Assembly: GCA_009497875.2 (NCBI GenBank)
Contig: CP032508.2
Span: 868,001 to 932,000, forward strand
Length of the DNA: 64,000 nucleotides
Reading direction: 5' to 3'
Origin: a gamma proteobacterium SS-5
GTDB taxonomy: Bacteria; Pseudomonadota; Gammaproteobacteria; Chromatiales; Chromatiaceae
Part shown: positions 1 to 10,300 of the stretch, one piece after another
How the letters are laid out: every line of letters starts with the position of its first letter
Numbering within the stretch: position 1 is the stretch's first letter
Notes under the pieces: model-generated
Seen by the model: the letters and a program-made list of their open reading frames with translations, nothing else
Databases searched by the model: none
What the model was told of the DNA's origin: nothing
Position numbers and translations under genes: made by a program

Positions 1-1084
1 GCTGGGCGTACTGGCTCATGGCATCCTTCTCCTGGCCGTAGTCCTCGAAGTACATCTGGAAGCGCAGGATGCTGGCGATGGAGATGCCAAGCGGGCAGCT
101 GGCCTCGCAATCACCGCAGCCGGTGCGGCAGTAGTCGCGGCCGTGCAGGCCGGCGTAGCGGTCCAGCAGCTGTTGGTCCAGGGCACTGAGGGCCTGGCCG
201 GAGGCGGGCAGGTAATTGTCCAGGTCGGATACCTTGCGCATGGTCACCACCAGGCCGGCCACCTGCGGGTGTTGCAGCACCCATTTGAATGCCGCCTGCT
301 CGAAGGAGGCCCCGGCCAGGTCCAGGTCCATGGCGCGGGCACCGGCCAGGGTCTTCATCGCCACCACGCCGACGTCCTTGGCCTGAGCGGCCTTGATCAC
401 CTCGGGCACGCGGGGGAATTTCATGAAGTTGAAGGCCGGCATAATCAGATCATAATGGCCGCTGTTGACCGCCTCCAGCAGCAGTTCTTCCATGCCATGA
501 GGCCCATGGGAAGAGACCGCCAGGGCGCGGGCCTTGCCCTCGGCCTTGAGCTCGGCGAAGGCGGCGAGCATGTCCTCGTCCAGCAGGCGACGGCGCTCGC
601 TGGCCAGATCGCTGCCCTCACCCATGGCATGGACGAACACCGCGTCCAGGTAGTCTGTGTTCAGCCGTTTGAGGCTGTCTTCCACCGCCTTCTTGTAGGC
701 CGCCTTGCCGACGCCTGGCTGCAGATGGCTCTTGCCAGTGACGTAAGGTCCGGCATCGCAGAACTTGGAGACGATATAGACCTTGTCCCGCTGCTTGAGG
801 CGCTTGAGCGCCTGGCCCAGGTATTCTTCGCTGCGGCCATAATCGGGCGCGGTATCGAAGTAGTTGATGCCCCGGTCGATGGCACGCAATACCATGCCCG
901 CCGAGGGCAGCTTGCCGGCACCGAAGGAGATGTCGCTGATCTTCATCCCGGTGCGGCCAAGGCGGCGGTAACTGCGCACCTGGGCCTTGCCATCGGCCTG
1001 GGCCCAAGCCTGCGGCACGCTCAGGCCTGTGCCCAAGGCAGCGGCGGAGGCGACAGAGTGTTTGAAGAATTCGCGACGTTGCAT
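1..1084 (-). CDS. Aldo/keto reductase with Tat signal and C-terminal Fe-S-type motif (3' end outside window)
   Basis: Reading the minus strand from the ATG at 1082-1084 gives 361 codons without a stop, running off the left edge. An AAGGAG ribosome site lies just upstream. The N-terminus has RREFFK followed by a hydrophobic stretch and an A-W-A-Q cleavage-like site, as in Tat signal peptides, so export to the periplasm is inferred. The body has aldo/keto reductase motifs: FDTAPDYGRSEEYLG near residue 75, VSKF, then VSSHG. Near residue 330 comes CRTGCGDCEASCPLGI, a cysteine cluster like a 4Fe-4S ferredoxin motif, seen in a known subset of aldo/keto reductases. Substrate unknown. Confidence 0.85.
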   Translation of the reverse strand, partial: MQRREFFKHSVASAAALGTGLSVPQAWAQADGKAQVRSYRRLGRTGMKISDISFGAGKLPSAGMVLRAIDRGINYFDTAPDYGRSEEYLGQALKRLKQRDKVYIVSKFCDAGPYVTGKSHLQPGVGKAAYKKAVEDSLKRLNTDYLDAVFVHAMGEGSDLASERRRLLDEDMLAAFAELKAEGKARALAVSSHGPHGMEELLLEAVNSGHYDLIMPAFNFMKFPRVPEVIKAAQAKDVGVVAMKTLAGARAMDLDLAGASFEQAAFKWVLQHPQVAGLVVTMRKVSDLDNYLPASGQALSALDQQLLDRYAGLHGRDYCRTGCGDCEASCPLGISIASILRFQMYFEDYGQEKDAMSQYAQ

Positions 1085-1446
1085 GATGCGGCTCCTTGAG
1101 ATGGGTTTTGCATTGCCGAGTTCTGATTTTAGCTCAGTAAGCACCGGGTTGCAGGACTCCTGCGCAAGGCAAGGCCCAAGTTACCTGTCCGCTCGGGGTC
1201 TCTTTGGGCAGGGGCGCTCCGGGTGCTATGATCCCCCAAGCTAAAACGACCTGGCGTTAATCCGGAAAAGGGCATTAAGTCAGGATTACTAATAATACAA
1301 TCAATGGGTTGAAGCATTAACACCCCATCGCGACTTACATAACACTTAGGGGTTATTGGCATGAGATTGACAGGGATGACGTGGCGCTTTCGGATGGTTC
1401 TGGCTATCGGCTTGTCGCCGTCCGCCGGGGCGGCGGCCTCGCGCCC
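1085..1446. promoter_or_regulatory. Divergent intergenic region with possible leader ORF
   Basis: This 360 bp stretch separates the divergent reductase and the PAS-GGDEF-EAL gene, so it should hold both promoters. I could not assign convincing -35/-10 boxes. A 29-codon ORF starts at ATG 1361 after an AGGGG-like site. It encodes a hydrophobic peptide, and its TGA (1448-1450) overlaps the ATG at 1447 as ATGA. This could be a translationally coupled leader or chance. No riboswitch fold was recognised. Confidence 0.35.
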
Positions 1447-4400
1447 ATGAGGCTGCCGCGTCTGGGGCTGATTGCCCGGATCAGCCTGCTGGTGCTGTTT
1501 ACCCAGATCACCGCCTTTGGTGCCCTGGGCTGGTTCTATGTGGACCACTTCATCAATCAGGACGAACAGCACCTGCATGGCCGTATTCGGCACCTGGGCC
1601 AGATGCTGGCCAGCGGCGACCTGGCGCTGAACGCCATTGCCCGCCGCCCCTACATGAGCGACCTGCTGGAGGCCCCCTACCTGAATGGCGTGCTGCTCGA
1701 CGAGGCGCGGCGCGTCCGCGTCTCCAGTGACCCAAGCCAGCTGGGCCAGCCCGCCACGGGGCTCGACTGGGTGTCAGGCGACTGGCTGGACCCGCAGCCC
1801 CCGGCCCCGCGGTTTCTGCTGCAAGACGAGGTACTCACCGCCATCCTTCCGCTAACCACCGAGGACCGATCGGCCTACACCCTCATCCTGCGCTTGAGCA
1901 AGGCGGAGGTATTGGCCGAGAAGCGGCGCATCATCCTCTGGGCCGGTCTGGGCTCGCTGCTGTTCATCCTGCTCAGCGGCCTGGCGGTGGTGGCCGTCAC
2001 CTACGGCTTCAACCGCAGCGCGCGGGAGGTGCGCCAGATCAAGCGGAAACTGGAACAGGTATTGTGGAGCAGCGGTGATGGCTGGTGGGACTGGGACCTG
2101 AGCAACAACCGGGTCTATTTCGACGAACGCTGCACCGCCATGCTCGGCTTTGGCCAGCAGGCATTCGGCCAGGATCTGGACAGCGCCTACCAGCGCATTC
2201 ACCCGGACGACCTGGAGCAGGTCAAACAGGCCGTGCGCCAGCACCTGCACGGCCACAGCGAGGACTTCAACAGCAGCCTGCGCATGCAGTGCCGGGACGG
2301 CAGCTGGCTGTGGGTGATGGCGCGCGGCAAGCTGGCCGAGCGCGATGCCCAGGGCCAGCCCCTGCGCATGACCGGCACCCTGAGCGACATCTCCGAGCGC
2401 AAGCGGCTGGAGGCCAGCATCCAGGAAAGCTTCGAGATCTATCAGGCGGCGATCAACACCTCGGCCCTGGGCTTCTGGGTGGCCGATCTGGAGGGTCGGC
2501 TGCTGGAGGTAAACCAGGCCTATTGCCGCCAGTCGGGCTACAGCAGCGAGGAGCTGTTGCAGCTGAGTATTGCCGACCTGGTGGCAGAGGGGGATGTGGC
2601 GCGCTGCCTGGAACTCATTCGTGGCGAGAGCTACGCCCAGTTCCGTACCGAGCATCGGCACCGCGACGGCTCCCTCTGGCCGGTGGAGGTCATGAGCACC
2701 TACTCGCCGGTGCAGGGCGGGCGTTACTTCGCCTTCATCGAAGACATCAGCGCCCTGGTGGAGCAGGAGCGGGAGCTGCAACTGGCCCATCAGGTATTCC
2801 ACAACATCGATCAGGCGGTGGTGGTGACCGACGCCCGCAACCGCATCATCTCGGTCAACCCGGCCACCAGCCAGATCACCGGCTATTCCGTGGAAGAATT
2901 GCAGGGCCAGGACCCCAAGATCTTCTCCTCTGGCCGCCAGAGCCCTGAGTTCTACCGCCAGATGTGGCACGACATCCAGCATGACGGCCACTGGGAAGGG
3001 GAGATCTGGGACCGGCACAAGAGCGGCCGCTTCTTCCCCAAGTGGCTGAGTATCGACGTGATCCACGGCCAGGACGGCCAGGTGCGCCAATACGTCTCCA
3101 TCTTCAAGGACATCACCGAGCGCAAGAAGAGCGAGGAGCTGATCTGGCGGCAGGCCAATTTCGACGCCCTCACCGGTCTGGCCAACCGCAACCTGTTCCA
3201 CAGCCGCCTGCAGCAGGAGCTGGCCCACGCCGTGCGCAACAACAAGCGTCTGGCGGTGCTGTTTCTCGATCTGGACGGCTTCAAGCACGTCAACGACAGC
3301 CTGGGCCATGCCGCCGGTGACGAGCTGCTCATCGAGGTAGGCAAGCGGCTGCAGGGGCGGATACGCAAGACCGACACCGTGGCGCGCCTGGGCGGGGATG
3401 AGTTCACCCTGCTGGTGCTGGACGTGGAGCGGCCTGAACGGGTCGCCTCCCTGGCCGAGCAGGTGCTCGATGCCCTGCGTGAGCCCCTGCTGATCAATCA
3501 AAGCCGCATTCACATCAGCGGCAGCATCGGCATCGCCCTCTACCCGGACGACGGCGACACCATGGACGCCCTGACCAAACATGCCGACACCGCCATGTAT
3601 CAGGCCAAGGCCAGCGGCAAGAACGCCTTCCAATTCTTCATGCCAGAGATGAACGTCAGCGCCGGTAACCGCCTGGCGCTGATCCACGACCTGCATCAGG
3701 CGGTGGCCGAGCAGGCCTTCCAGCTGTACTATCAGCCCAAATTCCGCCTCAGTGATCAGACCCTTGTCGGCATGGAGGCGCTGGTGCGCTGGCCCCGACC
3801 GGAGGGTGGTATGGTCTCGCCGGCCGACTTCATCCCCTGCGCCGAGGAGACCGGGCTGATCCTGCCCCTGGGCCGCTGGGTGCTGGGTGAGGCCTGTCGT
3901 CAGACCCAGATCTGGAACCGGCAATACGGCATGGGGCTCAAGGTGGCGGTGAACTTCTCCGCCAAGCAGTTCCGCAACATCAACTTCCTGGCCGAGCTCG
4001 GAGACGCCCTGGAGGGCCAGGGGCTGGCAGCGGAGTTTCTGGAGCTGGAGATCACCGAAAGCGCCCTGATGGGCAATGTGGAGGAGGCGATCAACCTCAT
4101 GCACCTGATCCGCGACCGGGGCATCACCATCGCCATCGACGACTTCGGCACCGGCTATTCCTCGCTCAATTACCTGAAGAGCTTCCCGATCAACACGCTG
4201 AAGATAGACCAATCCTTCGTCCGCGACCTGACGGTGGACTCCGAGGACGCCGCCATCGTCCGCTCCATCATCTCCCTGGCCGAAAGCCTGGGCCTGGACG
4301 TGGTGGCCGAGGGCCTGGAGCGGGCAGAGCACCTGAAGTTTCTCAAGGCCCACGGCTGCGAATACGGCCAGGGCTACTACCTGGGCAAGCCCCTGCCGGC

Positions 4401-4458
4401 GGAGCAGTTTGGGGAGTTTTTGGCTAACAGAGGACAAAGGACAGAGGACAGAGGTTAG
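1447..4458 (+). CDS. Membrane PAS-PAS-PAS-GGDEF-EAL cyclic-di-GMP enzyme
   Basis: A dual-domain protein predicted to make and/or degrade cyclic-di-GMP at the inner membrane. With the ATG at 1447 it has about 1003 residues; an in-frame GTG at 1381 would add 22. Two hydrophobic segments (about 9-30 and 158-180) bracket a probable periplasmic sensor. Three PAS/PAC modules follow (about 195-310, 325-435 and 440-560). The GGDEF domain keeps LGGDEF and the preceding substrate motifs. The EAL domain keeps MEALVRW, IDDFGTGYSS, KIDQSF and AEGLE, so both active sites look intact. The stop codon lies inside a 7-bp tandem array. Sensory input is unknown. Confidence 0.93.
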   Translation: MRLPRLGLIARISLLVLFTQITAFGALGWFYVDHFINQDEQHLHGRIRHLGQMLASGDLALNAIARRPYMSDLLEAPYLNGVLLDEARRVRVSSDPSQLGQPATGLDWVSGDWLDPQPPAPRFLLQDEVLTAILPLTTEDRSAYTLILRLSKAEVLAEKRRIILWAGLGSLLFILLSGLAVVAVTYGFNRSAREVRQIKRKLEQVLWSSGDGWWDWDLSNNRVYFDERCTAMLGFGQQAFGQDLDSAYQRIHPDDLEQVKQAVRQHLHGHSEDFNSSLRMQCRDGSWLWVMARGKLAERDAQGQPLRMTGTLSDISERKRLEASIQESFEIYQAAINTSALGFWVADLEGRLLEVNQAYCRQSGYSSEELLQLSIADLVAEGDVARCLELIRGESYAQFRTEHRHRDGSLWPVEVMSTYSPVQGGRYFAFIEDISALVEQERELQLAHQVFHNIDQAVVVTDARNRIISVNPATSQITGYSVEELQGQDPKIFSSGRQSPEFYRQMWHDIQHDGHWEGEIWDRHKSGRFFPKWLSIDVIHGQDGQVRQYVSIFKDITERKKSEELIWRQANFDALTGLANRNLFHSRLQQELAHAVRNNKRLAVLFLDLDGFKHVNDSLGHAAGDELLIEVGKRLQGRIRKTDTVARLGGDEFTLLVLDVERPERVASLAEQVLDALREPLLINQSRIHISGSIGIALYPDDGDTMDALTKHADTAMYQAKASGKNAFQFFMPEMNVSAGNRLALIHDLHQAVAEQAFQLYYQPKFRLSDQTLVGMEALVRWPRPEGGMVSPADFIPCAEETGLILPLGRWVLGEACRQTQIWNRQYGMGLKVAVNFSAKQFRNINFLAELGDALEGQGLAAEFLELEITESALMGNVEEAINLMHLIRDRGITIAIDDFGTGYSSLNYLKSFPINTLKIDQSFVRDLTVDSEDAAIVRSIISLAESLGLDVVAEGLERAEHLKFLKAHGCEYGQGYYLGKPLPAEQFGEFLANRGQRTEDRG

Positions 4459-4482
4459 AGGATAGAGGATAGAGGATAGAGG
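4427..4482 (+). repeat. Heptamer tandem array (WYAGAGG), eight units
   Basis: Eight consecutive 7-bp units of the form ACAGAGG, ACAAAGG, TTAGAGG or ATAGAGG. The array spans the last codons, the stop (TAG 4456-4458) and the 3' flank of the PAS-GGDEF-EAL gene, so it encodes that protein's polar C-terminus. It resembles the short tandemly repeated repetitive (STRR) heptamers described in other bacteria. Confidence 0.9.
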
Positions 4483-4571
4483 ACAGGCCCTTCGACAGAT
4501 CGCTCAGGACAGCGCTGCGCTGTATCCGGGCTAGGGATCGCCTGCATCTGCCGAGTCCCGAGCGCTATACG

Positions 4572-4592
4572 CCCTCAGCCCTCTGTCCTCTG
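4572..4592 (-). repeat. Heptamer repeats at the end of the convergent GGDEF-EAL gene
   Basis: Read on the minus strand, three 7-bp units (CAGAGGA, CAGAGGG, CTGAGGG) cover the last codons of the gene ending at 4575. They are close to the array at 4427-4482 but in inverted orientation, so two convergent genes end in the same repeat type and give similar tails (QRTEDRG and QRTEG). Confidence 0.75.
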
Positions 4593-5870
4593 AAAAGTGC
4601 ACAGCCAGTCAGCAAAGGACTCGGCCGGCATGGGGCGGGTGATGTAGTAGCCCTGCACCTGGTCACAGCCGAGACGGCGCAGATGATCCAGCACCCCGGC
4701 CTGTTCAACGCCCTCGGCGGTAACGCTCAGGCCGAAGCGGTGAGCCAGTTCGATGATCACCTCGACGATATGCTCATTGGCCGGGTCGCTCTGCAGGCCG
4801 CTGATGAAGGAGCGGTCTATCTTGAGTTCATCGGCCGGCAGGTCGCGAAAATAGGACAGGCTGGAGTAGCCCGCGCCAAAGTCATCGATGGATATCTTCA
4901 CCCCCAGTCGGCGCAGTTCGCTCAGGTTTTGGTGCGCCAGGCACTGGGCCGAGACCATGGACTCCTCCAGTACCTCCAGATAGAGATCCAGCGCCTGCTG
5001 CCGCCAGAGCCGTTCGGTGCTGGTGACAATATCGACAAAATCCGGTCGATCCATCAGCTTGGGCGGGATATTCACCGACACCCCCAACCGCCCCCATTTA
5101 TCGGTCCAGCTGGCGCTGTGGCGCAGGGCGCTGTTGAGCATCCACAGGGTGATGGGTTGCATCATGCCCAGGGTCTCGGCCAAAGGCAGGAACTGGCCTG
5201 GCGGCAGCAGGCCGTGGCTGGGGTTCTGCCAACGGATCAGGGCCTCGGCACCTACCGGCAGGCCGCTACTCAGGTCCAGCTTCGGCTGAAAAAAGACGCG
5301 CATCTCGCCGCGTTCCAGACTCCCCTCCAACTGGGACTCCAGCTCGACGTTCCACGCCGCCCCCTGCTCGTCGCGGTGCGGTGCCAGGCCGATAGGCTGT
5401 TCCAGTCGGCGCGCCTCGGCCAGGGCCTGCTCGGCGCAGCGCAGTAGTGCTTCGGCACCATCGGCCTTGGCCGGATACAGGCCGATGCCGATACGCAGAT
5501 TACAGCGCAGCCGACGCTGGCCCAGGATGAAGGGCTGTTCCAGCAGGCGCTGCACCTTGAGGGCGGCCAGCTGGGCATGGCCCTCGTTGGCCAGCTGGGG
5601 CAACAGCATGGCAAAGCGATCGGAACCGATGCGAGCCAGGCTGTCACCACGCCGCGCCACCCGCCCCAGCACCCCGGTGACGGCCTGGAGCAGGGCATCG
5701 CCCAGGGCCTGACCAAAGCTGTGATTGATATGCTGAAAGCGCTGGATATCCAGCACCAGCAGGGCCAGGGTGCTGGCCTCTCGCTCGGCCTCGGCCACCG
5801 CCTCGGCCAGCCGCTGCAGAAAAGACTGGCGATCCTCCAGGCCGGTGAGCGGGTCGCGCCCCTGGCTCAC
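4575..5870 (-). CDS. GGDEF-EAL protein with degenerate GGDEF
   Basis: A 431-residue cytoplasmic protein with no membrane segment. The first half is a GGDEF fold, but the signature reads IGSDRF, so cyclase activity is unlikely. The second half is an EAL domain with GAEALIRW, SIDDFGAGYSS, KIDRSF and AEGVE. The helix usually reading E-[LI]-T-E-S is here EVLEES, so phosphodiesterase activity is probable but not certain. The GTG start overlaps the stop of the upstream HD-GYP-like gene (GTGA, 5867-5870), so the two are translationally coupled. The degenerate GGDEF may act as an allosteric domain, as in other hybrid proteins. Confidence 0.9.
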   Translation of the reverse strand: MSQGRDPLTGLEDRQSFLQRLAEAVAEAEREASTLALLVLDIQRFQHINHSFGQALGDALLQAVTGVLGRVARRGDSLARIGSDRFAMLLPQLANEGHAQLAALKVQRLLEQPFILGQRRLRCNLRIGIGLYPAKADGAEALLRCAEQALAEARRLEQPIGLAPHRDEQGAAWNVELESQLEGSLERGEMRVFFQPKLDLSSGLPVGAEALIRWQNPSHGLLPPGQFLPLAETLGMMQPITLWMLNSALRHSASWTDKWGRLGVSVNIPPKLMDRPDFVDIVTSTERLWRQQALDLYLEVLEESMVSAQCLAHQNLSELRRLGVKISIDDFGAGYSSLSYFRDLPADELKIDRSFISGLQSDPANEHIVEVIIELAHRFGLSVTAEGVEQAGVLDHLRRLGCDQVQGYYITRPMPAESFADWLCTFQRTEG

Positions 5871-7126
5871 AGAAAGAACTCGTGCATGTCGATGCCATAG
5901 GCACCGGGCGGCAGGCCCCGACTGATACGCAGATCCCGTGACTCGCTAGCCAGGTCCAGGTAGTGAAACTCAGGGTAGGGCTGCTTGTTGCTGTCCAGGA
6001 TCATCATCAGCTTGGGACGCAGGCGGCGCAGGCCGTTGACCGCCACCACCGCACCCACCTCGCCGCTGCTCAGCTCCACCAGGGAGCCGGTGGGGTAGAG
6101 GCCCACCGCCTGGATGAACTGCTCCACCAGCTCGGCCTGAAAACGGCTGTCGCGCAGGCTGTACAGCTCGGAGATGGCCTCGTGGGCCGAACGCGGCCCA
6201 CCCTGGACATAGGGGCGCAGGCTGGTGATGGCGTCGAAGCTGTCCACCAGGCCTGCGATGCGGCCAAATATGGGGATTTGCTCGTTGCTCAGGCCCTGGG
6301 GATAGCCGCTGCCGTCGGCCCGTTCGTGGTGGGTGGCAATCATCTGTAATACCTGCATATCCACGCCCTGCTCGGGCTGTTTTTGGCCCTCCAGGGCCAG
6401 CAGACGCACCCCCAGATTGACGTGGCGATGCACCAGGTGGCGCTCCTTGGCGCTCAGGGGCTTGCGTTTGGTCAACAACTCCGGCGGCAGGCGGGTCTTG
6501 CCGATGTCCAGCAGCAACCCGCCCAGGGCCAGCTGGTTGACGGCGGCAGGCTCCAGCCCCAGATGGCGGCCAAAGGTGGCGCACCAGACCGAGCTGCCCA
6601 GGGCGCGGGAGTAGCTGTAGTCATCGGTGCGCTTGAGTTCCACCATCCACATCATGGCAGAGGGATTGCGCAGCACACTGTCCACCATGTCACAGATCCC
6701 GGCGCGCACCTGCTGGAGGTCTATATCCCTGTTTTGCTGCAAATCAGCCACCAGGCCATCGTAGGTATTGCTGAGTTGTTGCGATACCTTGCTGGCGGTG
6801 TCTATCTCCGCTTCCAGGGATTGGGTGTCATCGTACTGAGTGATGCGCAGGGCCAGGAATTCATCAGAGGCCGCGCTGGGTTTCGGCTGCGGTGGTGGCG
6901 GCGGCAGGTCCTCATCGCCAATCCAATAGCCGGGTTCCGGGCTGGGGCCGAGCAGGGGATCGACATAGACATAGTTGCAATGCTGGCTCAGGCGCTGGAT
7001 ATCCGCCCGATCCAGGATGCTGAAGCCCTCCAGCTCAAAGGGGGTGCCGATCCACGGTCGATCCAGCCGGGAGACAAACATGCCTACCCTTAGCCCTTCA
7101 ACGCTGGTCTTGATCTCACGGCTCAT
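5867..7126 (-). CDS. HD-GYP-type protein with DUF3391 N-terminus and altered metal site
   Basis: A 419-residue protein. The N-terminal 75 residues (VEGLRVGMFVSRLDRPW) match the DUF3391 module that precedes many HD-GYP domains. The HD-GYP part has HHERADGSGYP and a VDSFDAITSLRPY helix. The hallmark HD pair, normally LLHDIGK, is LLLDIGK, and the first metal histidine position appears to be tyrosine or serine. Metal binding and cyclic-di-GMP hydrolysis are therefore doubtful, and it may be a binding or scaffold protein. It is the first gene of a two-gene unit with the GGDEF-EAL protein. Confidence 0.88.
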   Translation of the reverse strand: MSREIKTSVEGLRVGMFVSRLDRPWIGTPFELEGFSILDRADIQRLSQHCNYVYVDPLLGPSPEPGYWIGDEDLPPPPPQPKPSAASDEFLALRITQYDDTQSLEAEIDTASKVSQQLSNTYDGLVADLQQNRDIDLQQVRAGICDMVDSVLRNPSAMMWMVELKRTDDYSYSRALGSSVWCATFGRHLGLEPAAVNQLALGGLLLDIGKTRLPPELLTKRKPLSAKERHLVHRHVNLGVRLLALEGQKQPEQGVDMQVLQMIATHHERADGSGYPQGLSNEQIPIFGRIAGLVDSFDAITSLRPYVQGGPRSAHEAISELYSLRDSRFQAELVEQFIQAVGLYPTGSLVELSSGEVGAVVAVNGLRRLRPKLMMILDSNKQPYPEFHYLDLASESRDLRISRGLPPGAYGIDMHEFFL

Positions 7127-7218
7127 GGTCTCGCTGGGTTAATCCTTATTGGCATGGGGTTATCACGAAGGAGGCCATTATCCACAATTTTTCCGGTGAG
7201 GGGGACAGAACAGGACCG

Positions 7219-7300
7219 ATAGGGCGGACCGCGCCCGCCGCCAAGCCGCTTGCAATGGGGTTGCACCTTGCGAGGGCACGGCGGCCACGGGCCGCCCTAT
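7219..7300. repeat. Dispersed palindromic repeat, copy A
   Basis: About 80 bp with inverted ends: ATAGGGCGG at the left and CCGCCCTAT at the right, with GC-rich inner arms around GCCGCCAAGCC and GCACGGCGGCC. Related copies occur at 21971-22020 (reverse, partial) and 62537-62620. It lies between the HD-GYP-like gene and the RND pump gene and could form a long hairpin. Confidence 0.75.
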
Positions 7301-7366
7301 GTGCTGTCAGGTGCAGGTAAAGTCCAATCTCTCCGATAGGCTGAAGTTGGTGGGTAATCAGGAACC

Positions 7367-10300
7367 TCATTGCTGTGGCTTGGCGGCGGGCGCGGAGTCG
7401 CGCAACAGGCTATACACCACCGGCACCAGCACCAGGCTGATCAGGGTGGAGCTGACCAGACCGCCGAGCACCACCCGCGCCATGGGGGCCTGGGCATCGG
7501 CCCCCTCGCCTATGCCCAGGGCCAGGGGCAGCAGGGCGAGGATGGTGGTCAGACTGGTCATCAGGATCGGCCGCAGACGCCGCCGACCGGCCTCCATGGC
7601 CGCCGCCTGGCTTGGCATCCCGCCCCGGCGCAACTGGTTGGCCTGGTCCACCAGCAGAATGGCGTTATTCACCACGATGCCGCCGAGCATGATGGCACCC
7701 ATGGCCGATTGCAGGTTCAGGCTGGTGTCGGTAAGAAACAGGGTCAGCACCACGCCTATGCCCGCCAGGGGGGCGCTAAGCATGACAATCAGCGGGTCGC
7801 GCAGGGATTCGTACTGCGCCGCCAGCACCATATACACCAGCAGCAGCGCCAGCCCCAGGGACAGCAGCAGCTCGACGAAGGCCTTTTGCTGCTCCTCGAA
7901 ATTACCGGCGATGATCAGGTCGTAGTTGGGCGGCCGGACGATACGGTCCAGCCGCTGCTGGAGGTCGGCGGCCACCGAGCCGGTATCCCGCCCGGAGACA
8001 TTGGCCTCTACCCGCAGCAGGCGCTGGCGGTCCTTGCGCTCTATGCTCACCGGACCCAGACCTGAACGGGTGCTGACCAGGTTGCGCAGGACCAGATTTT
8101 CACCGTCCGGGGTGCGCAGGCTGAGGTCCAGGATCTCATCCAAAGAGCGCTGCTCGGCATCCTCCAGCTGCAGCAGGATGCGGTAGGAATGGCCATCGAC
8201 CCGGTATTCGCCTACCTTGGAGCCGGCCACGGCGGTCTCCACCAGGTTCAGCAGGTCGCGCACGCTCAGGCCCAGATCGGCGCTTTTGGCGCGATCGATG
8301 AGGAGCTCCTGCTGCGGCACGCCGCTGTCACGGTTCTGTTCCACATCGGTCACCCCGGCCACCCCGGCCATGGCCTCGGCCACCTGGTCGGCGAGCAGGT
8401 TGAGGGTATCCAGGTCATAGCCGCGCACCTCCACCGTCACCCCCTCGCTGCCGCTGGCGAGCAGGCGCTCCAGCAGGTATTGACCCTGGGGGGCGCGGGT
8501 GCGGATCTTCATACCGGGGATCTGGCCATCCAGCTGACGGCGCAGGTCATCGGCAATCTGCCGATTGGAGCGTTCCCGCTGCGCCGCCGGGACCAGGCTG
8601 ATAGTGATGCTGCTGCGCGCCTTGGCGCTGCCCCGGCTGCCCGAGGCGGAGACGCTGGTCACCGAGGAGACCGCCTCCGGCACCAGGGGCAGCAGCCGCT
8701 GCTCCAGCAGGCGCGACTGGGCATCCACCAGGTCCAGCCGGGTGCCCACGTCCATCTCGGCATAGATGCGCACCTCGCCCTCATCGCTGGGCGGCATGAA
8801 CTCGCTGCCGAGAAAGGGCAGCAGCGGCATCACCCCCAGCAACAGCGCCAGAGCCAGGCCCAGGCTCAGGCCGCGATGACACAGGGCCAGCTGCAGTAGG
8901 TCCAGATAGGCGGCGGTGAGGGGGTTGGCAGTAGCGGGACTCGGGACTCGGGACTCAGTGAGATCGGGACTCGGGACTCGGGACTCGGGACTCGATGAAG
9001 AAGTGGAGTCGGAGCCTCCCTCAGTTAAAAGCTGACGGCTGACGGCTGGCGGCTGGCGGCTGGGAATCTTCGCCGCCAACATGGGCAACAACCCCAACGC
9101 CACCAGCAGGGCGCAGATCAGGGCAAACATGATGACGTAGGCCAGCTCCTTGAACAGCTCGCCGCTGACGCCGCGGATAAAGATCAGCGGCAGGAAGATG
9201 ACCAGGGTGGTGAGGGTGCCGGCCACCACCGCCGAGCTAACCTCGCGGGTGCCGCGCACCGCCGCCTGCTCGGGCGACTCGCCCTGCTCCTGCTGGCGGC
9301 GGAAGATGTTCTCCAGCACCACCACCGAGCTGTCCACCATCATGCCCACCCCCAGGGCCAGACCGCCCAGGGTCATCAGATTGAGGGTAAAACCGCTGAA
9401 ATAGAGCAAGGCGAAGGTGGCCACCAGGGAGATGGGGATGGACAGGGCGATGATCAGAGTACTGCGCAGGCTGCGCAGAAACAGTAGCAGCACCAGCACC
9501 GCCAGACTGCCGCCGAACAGCACCGATTGGGCCACGTTGGCAATGGAACGCTGGATGAAATTGCCCTGATTGGTCACCGCCACCATGTCGATCTGGGGGA
9601 AGTCACGACGCGCCCGTTCCACCTCCGCCAGCACCGCCTTGGCCACCTCCACGGTATTCGCCTCGGGCTGCTTGCGGATGGCCAGGCGCAGCCCCGATTG
9701 GCCGTTGACGCGGATGATGCGGTTGAGCTTTTCGTAGCCGTCCTGGATCAGGGCCACCTGATTGAGCCGCACCAGGGCGCCCTGATGACGGCCGATGACG
9801 GTGGCGCCGATCTGCTCCAGGCTGGCAAACTCGGCCGGGGTGCGCAGGCTGACCTCGTAGCTGCCCTGCTGAATCTGGCCACTGGGGCGGTCCAGATTGG
9901 CATCGCGGATGGCATCGCGCACCTGATCCAGTGACAACCCCAGGGCCTTGATCCGCTCCGGCTTGAGGGCCACCCGCACCTCGCGGTTGAAGCCGCCCCA
10001 GGGGTCCACCTGGGCCACCCCAGGCACCCGGGCAAAACGGTGGCGCAGCTGGTTTTCCAGGATCTGGGTCAGTTCCACCGGGTCGAGCGGGCTGGAAAGG
10101 CCGAGGATCACCACCGGGTAGGTGTCGATGTCGAACTTGCTCACCCGAGGGCCGACGATGTCGTCCGGCAGCTCGCTGATCTCGTCCTCCAGGGTGGCGC
10201 GCACGTCCACCGCCACGGCGTCGATGGAGGTGCCCCAGCCGAAGCTGACCTTGACCGTGGAGCTGCCCTCGTAGGAGGTGGAGCTGAGTTCCTCCACCCC

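Noticed and set aside
1085-1446. Cyclic-di-GMP riboswitch before the first GGDEF gene
   Set aside because: I looked for the GEMM core and receptor and did not find them.
1852-4437. Long minus-strand frame opposite the PAS-GGDEF-EAL gene
   Set aside because: High-GC shadow frame; no domain features, while the plus strand has complete catalytic motifs.
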